Shown here piece by piece: positions 1 to 7,278 of a stretch of 13,588 nt of DNA. Both the position numbers and the translations under genes were made by a program. The DNA lies in NCBI GenBank assembly GCA_007127175.1, contig SKZX01000246.1, positions 1 through 13,588 on the forward strand, in the 5' to 3' direction. Under the pieces are notes generated by a model that was not told the origin of the DNA, ran no database searches, and saw nothing but the letters and a program-made list of their open reading frames with translations. Every line of letters starts with the position of its first letter. Positions within the stretch are counted from its first letter, which is position 1. Source of the DNA: Desulfobacterales bacterium (lineage in GTDB: Bacteria > Desulfobacterota > Desulfobacteria > Desulfobacterales > Desulfosalsimonadaceae).

Positions 1-2
1 GC

Positions 3-2189
3 GAATTGAGCGATGCCCCCGTGGATGCCGGGGGGGCCGGTGGACGCTTTCTTGCCGCCGTATCCGGCCACATTCAGGACATAACCGAACTGTTGTCTGA
101 AGCAGGGCAGGGCCTTCTTTTGGTACCGGAACTGGTCAGGGAACTGTTCGTCCGGGCGCAGGATCCGGAGACCCTTGCCACCTGGGGCGAGATGTCGGGA
201 AAAGTGCTGCTGGTGCTGGTCGCCGGTATAGTCGGCGGATGGATTGCCTCCCGGCTATTGGGGGGGCTTCGCTCGCGGGCCAGGGACCGGGAATCTGATG
301 CTGTTTGGGCCAGGGCTTTTTTATTGGTCCTGCGAACAATCATCGACATTGTCCCTGTGGTGGTATTTGCAGCGGTGGCATATGCGGTACTGCCCCTTAC
401 CGACCCCCGTCATGAAACCCGCCTGATCGTATTGACCTTGGTCAACGCGGGGGTCGTCGCACGCGTTATTCTTGCAGTATCGCGCCTTGTACTGACAATC
501 GATGCGCCGGCCCTTCGTCTGCTGCCGGTCGGCGATGAATCGGTCCATTACTTCTACATATGGATTCGTCGGGTGGTCCTGCTTGGCGCTTACGGCTACT
601 TCATACTGGAGGCCGCATTCCTCATGGGCATTCCTGCGGGCCTTTACACTTTTTTAATGAAATTGCTGGGGTTGGCCGTAACCGCAATGCTGCTGATCCT
701 GGTCATGCAGAATAGAAATGATGTTGCCGCGTGGCTGCGAAGAGATCGGGAGGCGGCCATTGAATCGGAAATAACCAGGGAAAAGAGCGCTGAAAAACAA
801 ACCATTGAGCCGCTACAGGAAAAAAGGATTGTCAGCGGGTTCAGACGCCGTTTTTCTGATTTATGGCACATTGTTGCGATTGTTGTAATCATTGGCACTT
901 TTTTGACCTGGGCCCTCGAGGTGGAAGGGGGCATGGTGTTTCTCGTGTCCGGGCTTGCCATGACGCTTGTGGCCGCAGCTGTTGCCAGTTTGCTGCTGCG
1001 CCTGGCAGATCATGGTGTGGAAAGGCTTTTTCACATCGCCGAAGACCTGAAAAACAACTTCCCCGGGCTTGAAGCGCGCGCGGACCGTTACAAACCCTTT
1101 TTCAGAAGCACCATCAGGGGGGTTGTCTATATCATTGCGGTGTTTTCCATACTGGAGGCATGGGGACTGGGTGCGCTCGGCTGGCTTTTCTCCCCGGCCG
1201 GGGGCCTTATTATCGGAGAGTTGGCAACGCTGTTTCTGATCATCGCAGGGGCATTTCTGCTATGGGAGATCGTGAGCGCGGTGATCGAGCGCTCGCTGGC
1301 CAGGGAAGCGGCTGAAGGGGGGAGCACCCGGAAGCTCACGCTGCTGCCGTTGATGAAAAATATCGTTCGCATAACGCTGGTGGTCATTGCGTCGATGCTG
1401 GTGCTGTCTCAAATCGGCATCAACATCGGCCCGCTGCTGGCCGGTGCCGGCGTTATCGGCCTGGCCGTCGGTTTTGGGGCGCAAACCCTGGTGCGGGACG
1501 TCATCACAGGTGCGTTTATCCTCATTGAAGACGCTATTTCCGTCGGGGACTGGGTGGAAGCCGGCGGCCACAGCGGTACCGTGGAACGCCTGACCGTTCG
1601 AACCCTAACGCTCAGGGACCTTGCCGGAACCGTTCACGTGATTCCTTTTGGCGATGTGACAACGGTCACCAACTATAACCGCGACTATGGCTACGCGCTC
1701 ATCGATGCGGGGGTCGCCTACCGGGAAAATTATAACGACGTGGTCCAGGCCCTCCAGGACGTTGCGGTCAGCCTGCGGCAGGACCCCACTTGGGGGCCTG
1801 ATATAACGGGCGACCTGGAGGTTTTCGGCATGAACAACTTAAGCGATTCTGCGGTGGAGATCCGCGTCCGTATGAAAACCCGCCCCATGCGACAGTTTGC
1901 CATACGGCGTGTTTTTCTGGAGCGCATGAAACGTGTGTTTGACGAACGCGGCATTGAAATACCGTTCCCCCATCGCACGATCTGGTTCGGCACCGGCAAA
2001 GACGGTACCGCCCCCCCCATGTACCTGGCAAAGAACGGGCAGGTCGTTGTCAGCGACGCCGGCGGCTCCCCCTCGAAGGCTCGCAGGGTGAAAAACGCTT
2101 CGGAATCCGAGGCGTCCGAAGGGGTTGTGCAGGATATGGAACAAAGCGGGCCGGGGGAAGAGGCGGAAGCTGGAAGCCTGAATCCCTGA
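3..2189 (+). CDS. MscS-family mechanosensitive channel, YbiO-like (5' partial)
   Basis: Large multi-pass inner-membrane channel of the MscS superfamily, which gates on membrane tension to release solutes during hypo-osmotic shock. Counting from the TTG at position 6, about eleven hydrophobic segments precede or include the pore helix (roughly 64-84, 108-130, 138-160, 188-207, 212-234, 287-305, 310-332, 368-388, 400-424, 452-470, 474-503). The pore helix and beta domain show the family pattern: GPLLAGAGVIGLAVGFGAQT at 475-494, then GDWVEAGGHSGTVE (514-527) and VIPFGDV (545-551). The multi-helix N-terminal part and the DES(V)xYF segment near 178 resemble E. coli YbiO from memory. The reading frame is open to the left window edge and no ribosome site or signal peptide is visible before the TTG, so the true start probably lies outside the window. 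The last ~40 residues are acidic and look disordered. The family call is secure; the subfamily is inferred. Confidence 0.92.
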   Translation, partial: ELSDAPVDAGGAGGRFLAAVSGHIQDITELLSEAGQGLLLVPELVRELFVRAQDPETLATWGEMSGKVLLVLVAGIVGGWIASRLLGGLRSRARDRESDAVWARAFLLVLRTIIDIVPVVVFAAVAYAVLPLTDPRHETRLIVLTLVNAGVVARVILAVSRLVLTIDAPALRLLPVGDESVHYFYIWIRRVVLLGAYGYFILEAAFLMGIPAGLYTFLMKLLGLAVTAMLLILVMQNRNDVAAWLRRDREAAIESEITREKSAEKQTIEPLQEKRIVSGFRRRFSDLWHIVAIVVIIGTFLTWALEVEGGMVFLVSGLAMTLVAAAVASLLLRLADHGVERLFHIAEDLKNNFPGLEARADRYKPFFRSTIRGVVYIIAVFSILEAWGLGALGWLFSPAGGLIIGELATLFLIIAGAFLLWEIVSAVIERSLAREAAEGGSTRKLTLLPLMKNIVRITLVVIASMLVLSQIGINIGPLLAGAGVIGLAVGFGAQTLVRDVITGAFILIEDAISVGDWVEAGGHSGTVERLTVRTLTLRDLAGTVHVIPFGDVTTVTNYNRDYGYALIDAGVAYRENYNDVVQALQDVAVSLRQDPTWGPDITGDLEVFGMNNLSDSAVEIRVRMKTRPMRQFAIRRVFLERMKRVFDERGIEIPFPHRTIWFGTGKDGTAPPMYLAKNGQVVVSDAGGSPSKARRVKNASESEASEGVVQDMEQSGPGEEAEAGSLNP

Positions 2190-2227
2190 TCATTTAATAC
2201 TTTTCCAGGCATTGAACATATTTTTAA

Positions 2228-2255
2228 TTGATAAACAGTGTCTCTGTTATATAAT
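2228..2255 (+). promoter_or_regulatory. sigma70-like promoter upstream of the TPR gene
   Basis: TTGATA at 2228-2233 and a perfect TATAAT at 2250-2255 are separated by 16 bp, inside an AT-rich stretch that stands out from the GC-rich surroundings. The predicted start of transcription, near 2262, falls about 70 bp before the ATG at 2333. This is a match to the consensus only. Confidence 0.6.
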
Positions 2256-2257
2256 AG

Positions 2258-2273
2258 GTGCCTGCGCAGGCAC
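2258..2273. promoter_or_regulatory. 16-bp perfect palindrome at the predicted +1 (possible operator)
   Basis: GTGCCTGCGCAGGCAC is a perfect palindrome with no spacer. It begins two bases after the -10 element and covers the predicted transcription start, which is the place where a repressor dimer would block initiation. In RNA it could only form a short stem with no loop room at the centre, so a DNA-level operator is the likelier reading. The cognate regulator is unknown. Confidence 0.4.
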
Positions 2274-2332
2274 ATGTCTGTTTCCTGTATTCTTTTCCAT
2301 TAACAGCACAATGCTCGTCAAGGAGGGGTTCG

Positions 2333-3097
2333 ATGAAAAAGTGTATTTGTCTGCTGACAATGCTTGTAGCATTTCTGACCATATCAGCGGGAACGGCATT
2401 CGGTGAAGCCGATTCGCATGATGCGCTCATCGAGAAGGCAGATGCGTATTATCGTGCGGGCGGGCTGGACAACTATAAACAGGCCATCGACCTCTACAAG
2501 GCGGTTATTGCCGAAGACCCCGAACATTTTGAGGCGTATTGGAAGCTCGCCCGGTCGATCAGGGAATACGGCATGGAGCATCAGCGCCTGGGCATCGAGG
2601 GGTTTGAAGATGTTTGCCGTGAATATGGCCAAAAGGGGATGGCTTATGCCCAGAAGGCCATTGATCTGAACCCTGAACACCCCGGCGGGCACTTGTACTA
2701 CGGGATCAATGTCGGCATTTACTCGGATGGCGTGGGTATTATCACAGCCCTTCGGGAGGGGTTGAAGGACAAGACCCAGTCGAGCTTCGAAAAAGCCTAT
2801 GAACTGGACCGGTATTTTGAAAACGGTGCCGCTATCCTTTCCCTCGGCCGTTTCTGGCAGGTCGTGCCATGGCCTTTCCGGGATATCAGCAAATCCGAAG
2901 AATTCTATCGCGAATTTCAGAAGACCGAGTACTTTGACAAAGTCATCGAGGGACGGATCTATCTGGCAGAACTGCTGAAGGGGAAGCGGGGCCGGCGCCA
3001 TGATCCGGAAGCCAAACAATTGCTTGAAGAAGCGCTCCAGATGGACGCTCACCCTTACTGGCACAACATGGCCCGGGAGTTGCTCAAGGGCCTGTAA
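2333..3097 (+). CDS. secreted TPR-like protein
   Basis: A 254-residue protein with a typical signal peptide: MKK, a hydrophobic core to about residue 20, and a likely signal peptidase cleavage near TAFG-EA (21-26), so it is probably periplasmic. The mature part is helical with TPR-like units, such as YKQAIDLYKAVIAEDPEHFEAY (48-69 with its flanks), AYAQKAIDLNPEHPGGHLYY (104-123) and AKQLLEEALQMDAHPYW (227-243). The GRFWQVVPWPFRDISKSEEF stretch (172-191) recalls TatT-like or RMDN-like helical repeat proteins, but that is a weak likeness. The start was set at 2333 because AGGAGG lies at 2320-2325 and the signal peptide begins there; the frame is open upstream to 2258, inside the predicted promoter/operator. 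No catalytic motif is visible and the function is unknown. It is convergent with the glycerate kinase gene, with only 6 bp between stop codons. Confidence 0.85.
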   Translation: MKKCICLLTMLVAFLTISAGTAFGEADSHDALIEKADAYYRAGGLDNYKQAIDLYKAVIAEDPEHFEAYWKLARSIREYGMEHQRLGIEGFEDVCREYGQKGMAYAQKAIDLNPEHPGGHLYYGINVGIYSDGVGIITALREGLKDKTQSSFEKAYELDRYFENGAAILSLGRFWQVVPWPFRDISKSEEFYREFQKTEYFDKVIEGRIYLAELLKGKRGRRHDPEAKQLLEEALQMDAHPYWHNMARELLKGL

Positions 3098-3103
3098 TAC
3101 CCT

Positions 3104-4465
3104 TCAGGGAGATTGTCCCACGAGAAAGACGCGAAGGTCCATGACATTGGTGCCGGTGGGGCCGGTGATGAGAAGGTCGCCGGTTTTTTCCAGAAGATGA
3201 TAGGCATCGTTGTTTTCGAGGTATGATGCGGCATCGAGGCCCCTGGCCGCGGCCCTGCCGATGGTATGCCCGTCCACGAGCCCACCGGCGGCATCCGTGG
3301 GGCCGTCCGTGCCGTCCGTGCCCCCGCACAGCACCACCGTTTTTTCCATGCCTTCTATTTCAAAGGCGGCGGCCAGTGCAAATTCCTGGCTCCTGCCGCC
3401 TTTTCCGCTGCCCTTGACCATGACGGTGGTTTCTCCGCCTGAGAGGATGCACGCGGGCGGCGGGACCGGGTTGCCGGATTTTTTGATCTCTTTTGCAATG
3501 GCGGAGAGAAAGTGTGCAGCGGCCCGGGTGTCCCCTTCAATCATGGAAGACAGCACAGTGGCATGGTACCCCAGTGCCGCCGCTTTTGCGCGGGCGGCTT
3601 TGAGGGCCGTGCCGTTGGCGGCGATAATCCGGGCGTAAGATTCTGAGAATGCGGGATCGTCCGGCCGCGGTGTTTCGGGCAGGTTGCCGGCTGCACCTTT
3701 TTCGAGCATCGAAAGAATGCTTTGAGGAAGTTTGCCCGAAAGCTCGTGATGCCTGATGATCTGCATGCAGTCGGCATACGTGCCCGAATCGGGCACGGTG
3801 GGGCCGGAACCGATGATATCGAGGCTGTCCCCCACGACATCGGAGATGATCAGGGTCAGGAGGGCCGCGGGATGCGCTGCGCGCGCAAGCCGGCCGCCTT
3901 TCACGGCGGAGATGTGCTTGCGAATGGTATTGATGGCATGGATGTCCGCCCCGCAGGTGAGCAGTTCTTGTATGGCGGCCTGTTTTTCAGCAAGGGTTAC
4001 GGGCGGTGCGGGCATCGCCAGGAGTGCGGACCCGCCGCCGGAGAGCAGAAAAATGACAAGGTCATCCGGGCCTGCAGACGTGAGTGTGGACAGGATTTCT
4101 TCGGCAGCGCCCACGCTCGCGGCGTCAAAAACCGGATGGCCCGCCTCGATGGTGCGTATTTTTTCAAGCGGCATGCCATGGCCGTGTTTTACGCTTATGA
4201 CGCCTTCTGATATGCGCTCACCAAGCAGTTTTTCAACGGCATGGGCCATTGGGGCACTCGCTTTTCCGGCGCCCGCAACGAAAACCCGGTCAAACCGGTT
4301 CAGGTCAAAAGAAAGGTCGCATGCGTGAAATACTGATCCGGCCATCCGGCAATGCCGAAAAACAGCCTTGTCGCCTTTGACCGCATCGACACCCGCGGCA
4401 AATATGGAGACGGCATCCTTGCGCAGGGTTGATAGATGGCCTGGTTTGGTCTTTTTTCTGTCCAT
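3104..4465 (-). CDS. glycerate 2-kinase, MOFRL family
   Basis: Cytoplasmic enzyme expected to phosphorylate D-glycerate with ATP to 2-phosphoglycerate, feeding glyoxylate, serine or tartronate degradation into glycolysis. The 453 residues match the usual length of the GckA/TtuD-type family (DUF4147 plus C-terminal MOFRL domain). Visible family motifs are VFVAGAGKAS (61-70), LLSGGGSALL (140-149), NTIRKHISAVKGGRLA (179-194), SDVVGDSLDIIGSGPTVPD (208-226), GGETTV (343-348), GGRSQEF (356-362) and GTDGTDGPTDAAG (382-394). I chose the ATG at 4465. A TTG at 4552 would add 29 residues that look unlike the family and would lie upstream of a candidate promoter. The gene is monocistronic in this window, so the pathway has to be read from the family alone. 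Low-specificity members that act on hydroxypyruvate-derived substrates are an alternative. Confidence 0.93.
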   Translation of the reverse strand: MDRKKTKPGHLSTLRKDAVSIFAAGVDAVKGDKAVFRHCRMAGSVFHACDLSFDLNRFDRVFVAGAGKASAPMAHAVEKLLGERISEGVISVKHGHGMPLEKIRTIEAGHPVFDAASVGAAEEILSTLTSAGPDDLVIFLLSGGGSALLAMPAPPVTLAEKQAAIQELLTCGADIHAINTIRKHISAVKGGRLARAAHPAALLTLIISDVVGDSLDIIGSGPTVPDSGTYADCMQIIRHHELSGKLPQSILSMLEKGAAGNLPETPRPDDPAFSESYARIIAANGTALKAARAKAAALGYHATVLSSMIEGDTRAAAHFLSAIAKEIKKSGNPVPPPACILSGGETTVMVKGSGKGGRSQEFALAAAFEIEGMEKTVVLCGGTDGTDGPTDAAGGLVDGHTIGRAAARGLDAASYLENNDAYHLLEKTGDLLITGPTGTNVMDLRVFLVGQSP

Positions 4466-4478
4466 GGGATTTAATGCC

Positions 4479-4506
4479 TTTATGTGGGTGGTTGCGGCTC
4501 TGTCAA
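4479..4506 (-). promoter_or_regulatory. candidate promoter of the glycerate kinase gene
   Basis: On the minus strand a perfect TTGACA (+ strand 4501-4506) is followed after 16 bp by CATAAA (4479-4484), a 4/6 match to the -10 consensus. The predicted transcript would start only about 6-8 bases before the ATG at 4465, which would make it nearly leaderless; this odd geometry lowers confidence. Confidence 0.3.
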
Positions 4507-4595
4507 AAATATATCGCAGGCGAGGAATCCATACAAGGGGCTTTTGCTGCAATTCTCGCTGAGTGTTTTTTATATGCCCCGCCGTGGCATGAGCG

Positions 4596-4740
4596 TATAG
4601 CCGGCGGTTTCAACCGCCGGTATGCATGGGCATTAAAAAGCACAGAGTCCCGAAGGGACGACATATATTTTATGTCGTCCCTTCAGGACTCTGTTTTTAT
4701 TGGGTCAATTACCTACCGGTGGTTGAAACCACCGGCTATA
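4596..4740. repeat. 145-bp REPIN/MITE-like element with three hairpins
   Basis: Both ends are inverted copies of a TATAGCCGG hairpin unit. The left end folds as a 9-bp stem, CCGGCGGTTTCAACCGCCGG (4601-4620). The right end folds as CCGGTGGTTGAAACCACCGG (4716-4735) followed by CTATA. Between them lies a long stem in which 4643-4665 pairs with 4671-4693, 22 of 23 positions matching, around a 5-nt loop. The pattern of two inverted short palindromes around a spacer is that of REPIN-type elements, which in known cases are mobilised by a Y1 (RAYT) transposase encoded elsewhere. No transposase is in the window, so mobility is inferred. Confidence 0.8.
4635..4698. terminator. possible bidirectional intrinsic terminator inside the repeat element
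   Basis: The 23-bp central stem (4643-4665 with 4671-4693) is followed directly by TTTTT at 4694-4698 on the plus strand. On the minus strand it is followed after three bases by a T-run (AAAAA at 4635-4639 on the plus strand). This is the layout of an intrinsic terminator in both directions. The neighbouring genes are divergent, so it would mainly block stray transcription; it may equally be only part of the mobile element. Confidence 0.45.
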
Positions 4741-4746
4741 TTATGT

Positions 4747-4761
4747 ATCCCCTCCGGGGAT
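4747..4761. repeat. small palindrome next to the repeat element
   Basis: ATCCCC and GGGGAT form a 6-bp stem around TCC. It lies only 6 bp beyond the 145-bp element and may be a remnant of another repeat unit of the same kind. Nothing further can be said. Confidence 0.5.
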
Positions 4762-4800
4762 GACCGGTGTAACCTGAAAAGGCGAAAAATGCCCAAACGC

Positions 4801-4870
4801 CGGGAGACAGACTGGGGGCCTGTGCACCAGGGTATTGGCGTCGACCCGGGAGACAGACTGGAAGTCTGTC
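4801..4870. repeat. two copies of a GACAGACT hairpin repeat
   Basis: The 15-mer CGGGAGACAGACTGG occurs at 4801-4815 and again at 4847-4861, 46 bp apart. The second copy completes a perfect 8-bp hairpin, GACAGACT-GGA-AGTCTGTC (4852-4870). In the first copy the matching arm has decayed (GGCCTGTG at 4817-4824). They look like one intact and one degenerate dispersed intergenic repeat. Confidence 0.65.
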
Positions 4871-4899
4871 CCCTGGGAGGTATAGACCGCGATTTCTTT

Positions 4900-4928
4900 T
4901 TGACAACCGGGGCGCTTAATGCAATAAA
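4900..4928 (+). promoter_or_regulatory. candidate promoter of the dynamin-like GTPase/parA operon
   Basis: A perfect TTGACA at 4900-4905 is followed after 17 bp by AATAAA (4923-4928), a 4/6 match to the -10 consensus. The predicted start near 4935 gives a leader of about 65 bases to the preferred ATG at 5001. It lies just outside the repeat cluster. Confidence 0.4.
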
Positions 4929-5000
4929 AAATATTTCCAATGTTTAATGGCTCATGGTTGGCGTTTGTGTCTTGAATATTTAACCGTCTCTTTGGAATAT

Positions 5001-7220
5001 ATGACCGAATCGTCCGTAAAAACCCAACTCGTAACGATCGTCGAAGAAGTACGGGAACTTGTCGATGCCGCCGGGAAATCCGCCCCCACCCCATCGAGCG
5101 GCATGATCAGCGAGTGGGCGGCGGCTGCTGAAGCCTGTGCAAACCGTCTGGAAGACGACCGCCTGCGGATGGCTGTTGTCGGGACCATCAAATCCGGAAA
5201 AAGCACCTTCATCAACAGCCTTTTATCCGGCGATTATCTGAAACGGGGGGCCGGCGTCATTACGTCCATCGTGACCAAGGTTCGTGCTGCCGGGCAGCTC
5301 AGAGCTATGCTTCACTTCAAGTCATGGGACGACATCAATGCGGAGATTGCCCAGTCCCTGCGTATTTTTTTTACCGCGGGCGTACGCCCGAAACAGGAGC
5401 CGTTTGACATTCGCGATTCCGAAGACCGTTCCTGGCTGCAAAATGCACTGGAAAACCTTGAATCAAAATACCTGTTGAGCAATGACACCCGGAACATGGA
5501 CCATGTGCTCCTGGGTGCATTCCTCAGGGGTTATGCGGATGTCAGGGGCATCGTTTCGGAAGATCAAGGCGTTGTCAGTTATGAAGGCGAAGATTTCGGA
5601 CGGCACCGCGACTTTTCAGGGTCTGAATACCTTTCCGCCTACCTCAGGGACCTCAAGCTGGAAATCGACACCCCCGGGCTTGAGCGCAATATCGAAATCG
5701 CGGACTGCCAGGGCAGTGATGCGCCAAACCCCCTTCATCTTGCCATGATACAGGATTACCTGCATACGGCAGACCTCGTGGTATACATCATCAGCAGTCG
5801 GACCGGTCTCCGGCAGGCGGATATCAAATTTCTCACCATGATCCGGAACATGGCCGGGATGAATCACGTCCTGTTTGTTGTGAATGCGGATTTCAACGAG
5901 CATGAATCTTTGGATGATCTGAACCGGGTTGCCGAAAAGGTGCGTGAAGAACTCTCTTTTATTATCGATGATCCGTCCATTTATGTATTTTCTTCCCTGT
6001 TTTCCCTCTTTTCGGCGGAACCCGAAGCCATTGGGGATAAAGACCGCATGCGCCTTTCGCAATGGGAAACAGACAGCACGCTGGTTTCTTTTTCCAGGTC
6101 CGAGGAAGCGCGATTCCACCGGGATTTTCGAAAAATGATCACCGAACAGCGTTTTTCCATCCTGCTCAAAAGCCAGGCGCACTGCCTGAACGCGATTATA
6201 GCGGATTTTGGGAAATGGCTGGATTTCAGCCGGGGCGTGCTCGCTGCCGACCGTGCAGCCGCTGCGGGTTTGCTTGACAAGGCGGGGAAGGCCCAGGAGG
6301 AAGCACAACATGTTCGCGCCATGATCCAAACGGCCATGGAGGGGGCGGTTTCTCAATTGAAAAAAGAAATTAAAGCCGAGATGGACAAGTTTTTTGATAT
6401 CCGCCACGGCGATCTGGTACCGGGAATCGTGGAATTCGTCCGGGGCTACCAGGTGTCCCTTGACCCCTTCCGGCCCCTGCTGGAGAAAGGGGATTTTTCG
6501 GACGCCCTGTTTGCCGTATTCCAGGCGTTCAAGCAGGACCTGGACCGCTACATGGCTGAAAATGTCAATCCGTCCATGATCGGGTTCATCAAAACCCGGG
6601 AGGGCGAAATCGTGAAGTATTTCGAATCCCTTGGCGCCCCGTACCGGAAGATGATCGCGGCGGTCGGGCAGGACGGTTTCAGCCGTTCAAACGGCGGCAA
6701 TAACCGGGCTGAAGGCAGCGCAGCATCGATAGCCATCGATTTGTCGACTGTAAAGAAAAATAGCGGTTTATCCATACCGTCGGCGGCGGCGACCCTTGAC
6801 TACACGGGCACCCTCAAGACCGAGGCGTTCATGAAGCTCGGCTTTTACCGTTTCACCAGTGCTGTGCAAAAACTGTTCAAACGTTATAAAAGCCCTGAAG
6901 ACAGGGATATGCCTGCGCTTAAGGCCGGCATGCGGCGAATGAAAAAGGAAACCGAGGCGTCCCTGGTGTTTTATTTCAAAAATTACCGGGAGAATATAAA
7001 GTTTCAGTATTTTTTCAAACTGATCGAAAGCATTTCAGAGGACATGATGCTTCAGATGACCAGCCGGTTTACCGGATATCACGCCGATCTGCTGAAACTC
7101 AAGCGAATAGCCGACGAAAAGCCGGAAGAAAAAATCAAGGCAATCAGCGCCATCGGTGATATCCAGGCCAGGCTGGCCGCAGTCAGGCGCGGTATGCGCA
7201 AGGTCGAAGAAACCCTTTAA
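5001..7220 (+). CDS. soluble dynamin-like GTPase
   Basis: A 739-residue protein with an N-terminal dynamin-type GTPase domain and a long helical C-terminal part. It has no clear membrane-spanning segment, so it probably acts from the cytoplasm on the membrane surface. G1 is GTIKSGKST (61-69) and the G2 threonine lies in GVITSIVTKV (84-93). Two candidates for G3 follow closely: IDTPG (222-226) and ADCQGSD (234-240). G4 is the atypical VVNADFNEHE (293-302). About 155 residues separate G1 from G3, longer than in classical dynamin. The C-terminal ~380 residues are rich in charged helices, with a glycine/serine/asparagine-rich break near 577-600 (about positions 6729-6800). I prefer the ATG at 5001, preceded by a weak GGA; an in-frame ATG at 4947 would add 18 residues of unlike character. 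It is followed 58 bp later by parA in the same orientation. The exact role is unknown. Confidence 0.85.
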   Translation: MTESSVKTQLVTIVEEVRELVDAAGKSAPTPSSGMISEWAAAAEACANRLEDDRLRMAVVGTIKSGKSTFINSLLSGDYLKRGAGVITSIVTKVRAAGQLRAMLHFKSWDDINAEIAQSLRIFFTAGVRPKQEPFDIRDSEDRSWLQNALENLESKYLLSNDTRNMDHVLLGAFLRGYADVRGIVSEDQGVVSYEGEDFGRHRDFSGSEYLSAYLRDLKLEIDTPGLERNIEIADCQGSDAPNPLHLAMIQDYLHTADLVVYIISSRTGLRQADIKFLTMIRNMAGMNHVLFVVNADFNEHESLDDLNRVAEKVREELSFIIDDPSIYVFSSLFSLFSAEPEAIGDKDRMRLSQWETDSTLVSFSRSEEARFHRDFRKMITEQRFSILLKSQAHCLNAIIADFGKWLDFSRGVLAADRAAAAGLLDKAGKAQEEAQHVRAMIQTAMEGAVSQLKKEIKAEMDKFFDIRHGDLVPGIVEFVRGYQVSLDPFRPLLEKGDFSDALFAVFQAFKQDLDRYMAENVNPSMIGFIKTREGEIVKYFESLGAPYRKMIAAVGQDGFSRSNGGNNRAEGSAASIAIDLSTVKKNSGLSIPSAAATLDYTGTLKTEAFMKLGFYRFTSAVQKLFKRYKSPEDRDMPALKAGMRRMKKETEASLVFYFKNYRENIKFQYFFKLIESISEDMMLQMTSRFTGYHADLLKLKRIADEKPEEKIKAISAIGDIQARLAAVRRGMRKVEETL

Positions 7221-7278
7221 ACGGCCAAGGCGTCTACAGACACCGGGAAAAAGCAAACCAAAACAAGGAGGATGATGC

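Noticed and set aside
3098..3103. Shared terminator between the convergent TPR and glycerate kinase genes
   Set aside because: The gap is only 6 bp and no stem with a T-run was found in or beside it.
4429..4947. Plus-strand 172-aa open frame and minus-strand frames across the repeat region
   Set aside because: They read through the hairpin repeats and the start of the glycerate kinase gene; the peptide is only translated palindromes with no family likeness.
4947..5000. Upstream ATG at 4947 as start of the soluble dynamin-like GTPase
   Set aside because: It lacks a ribosome site and adds 18 residues of unlike composition very close to the predicted transcription start; 5001 is preferred but not proven.
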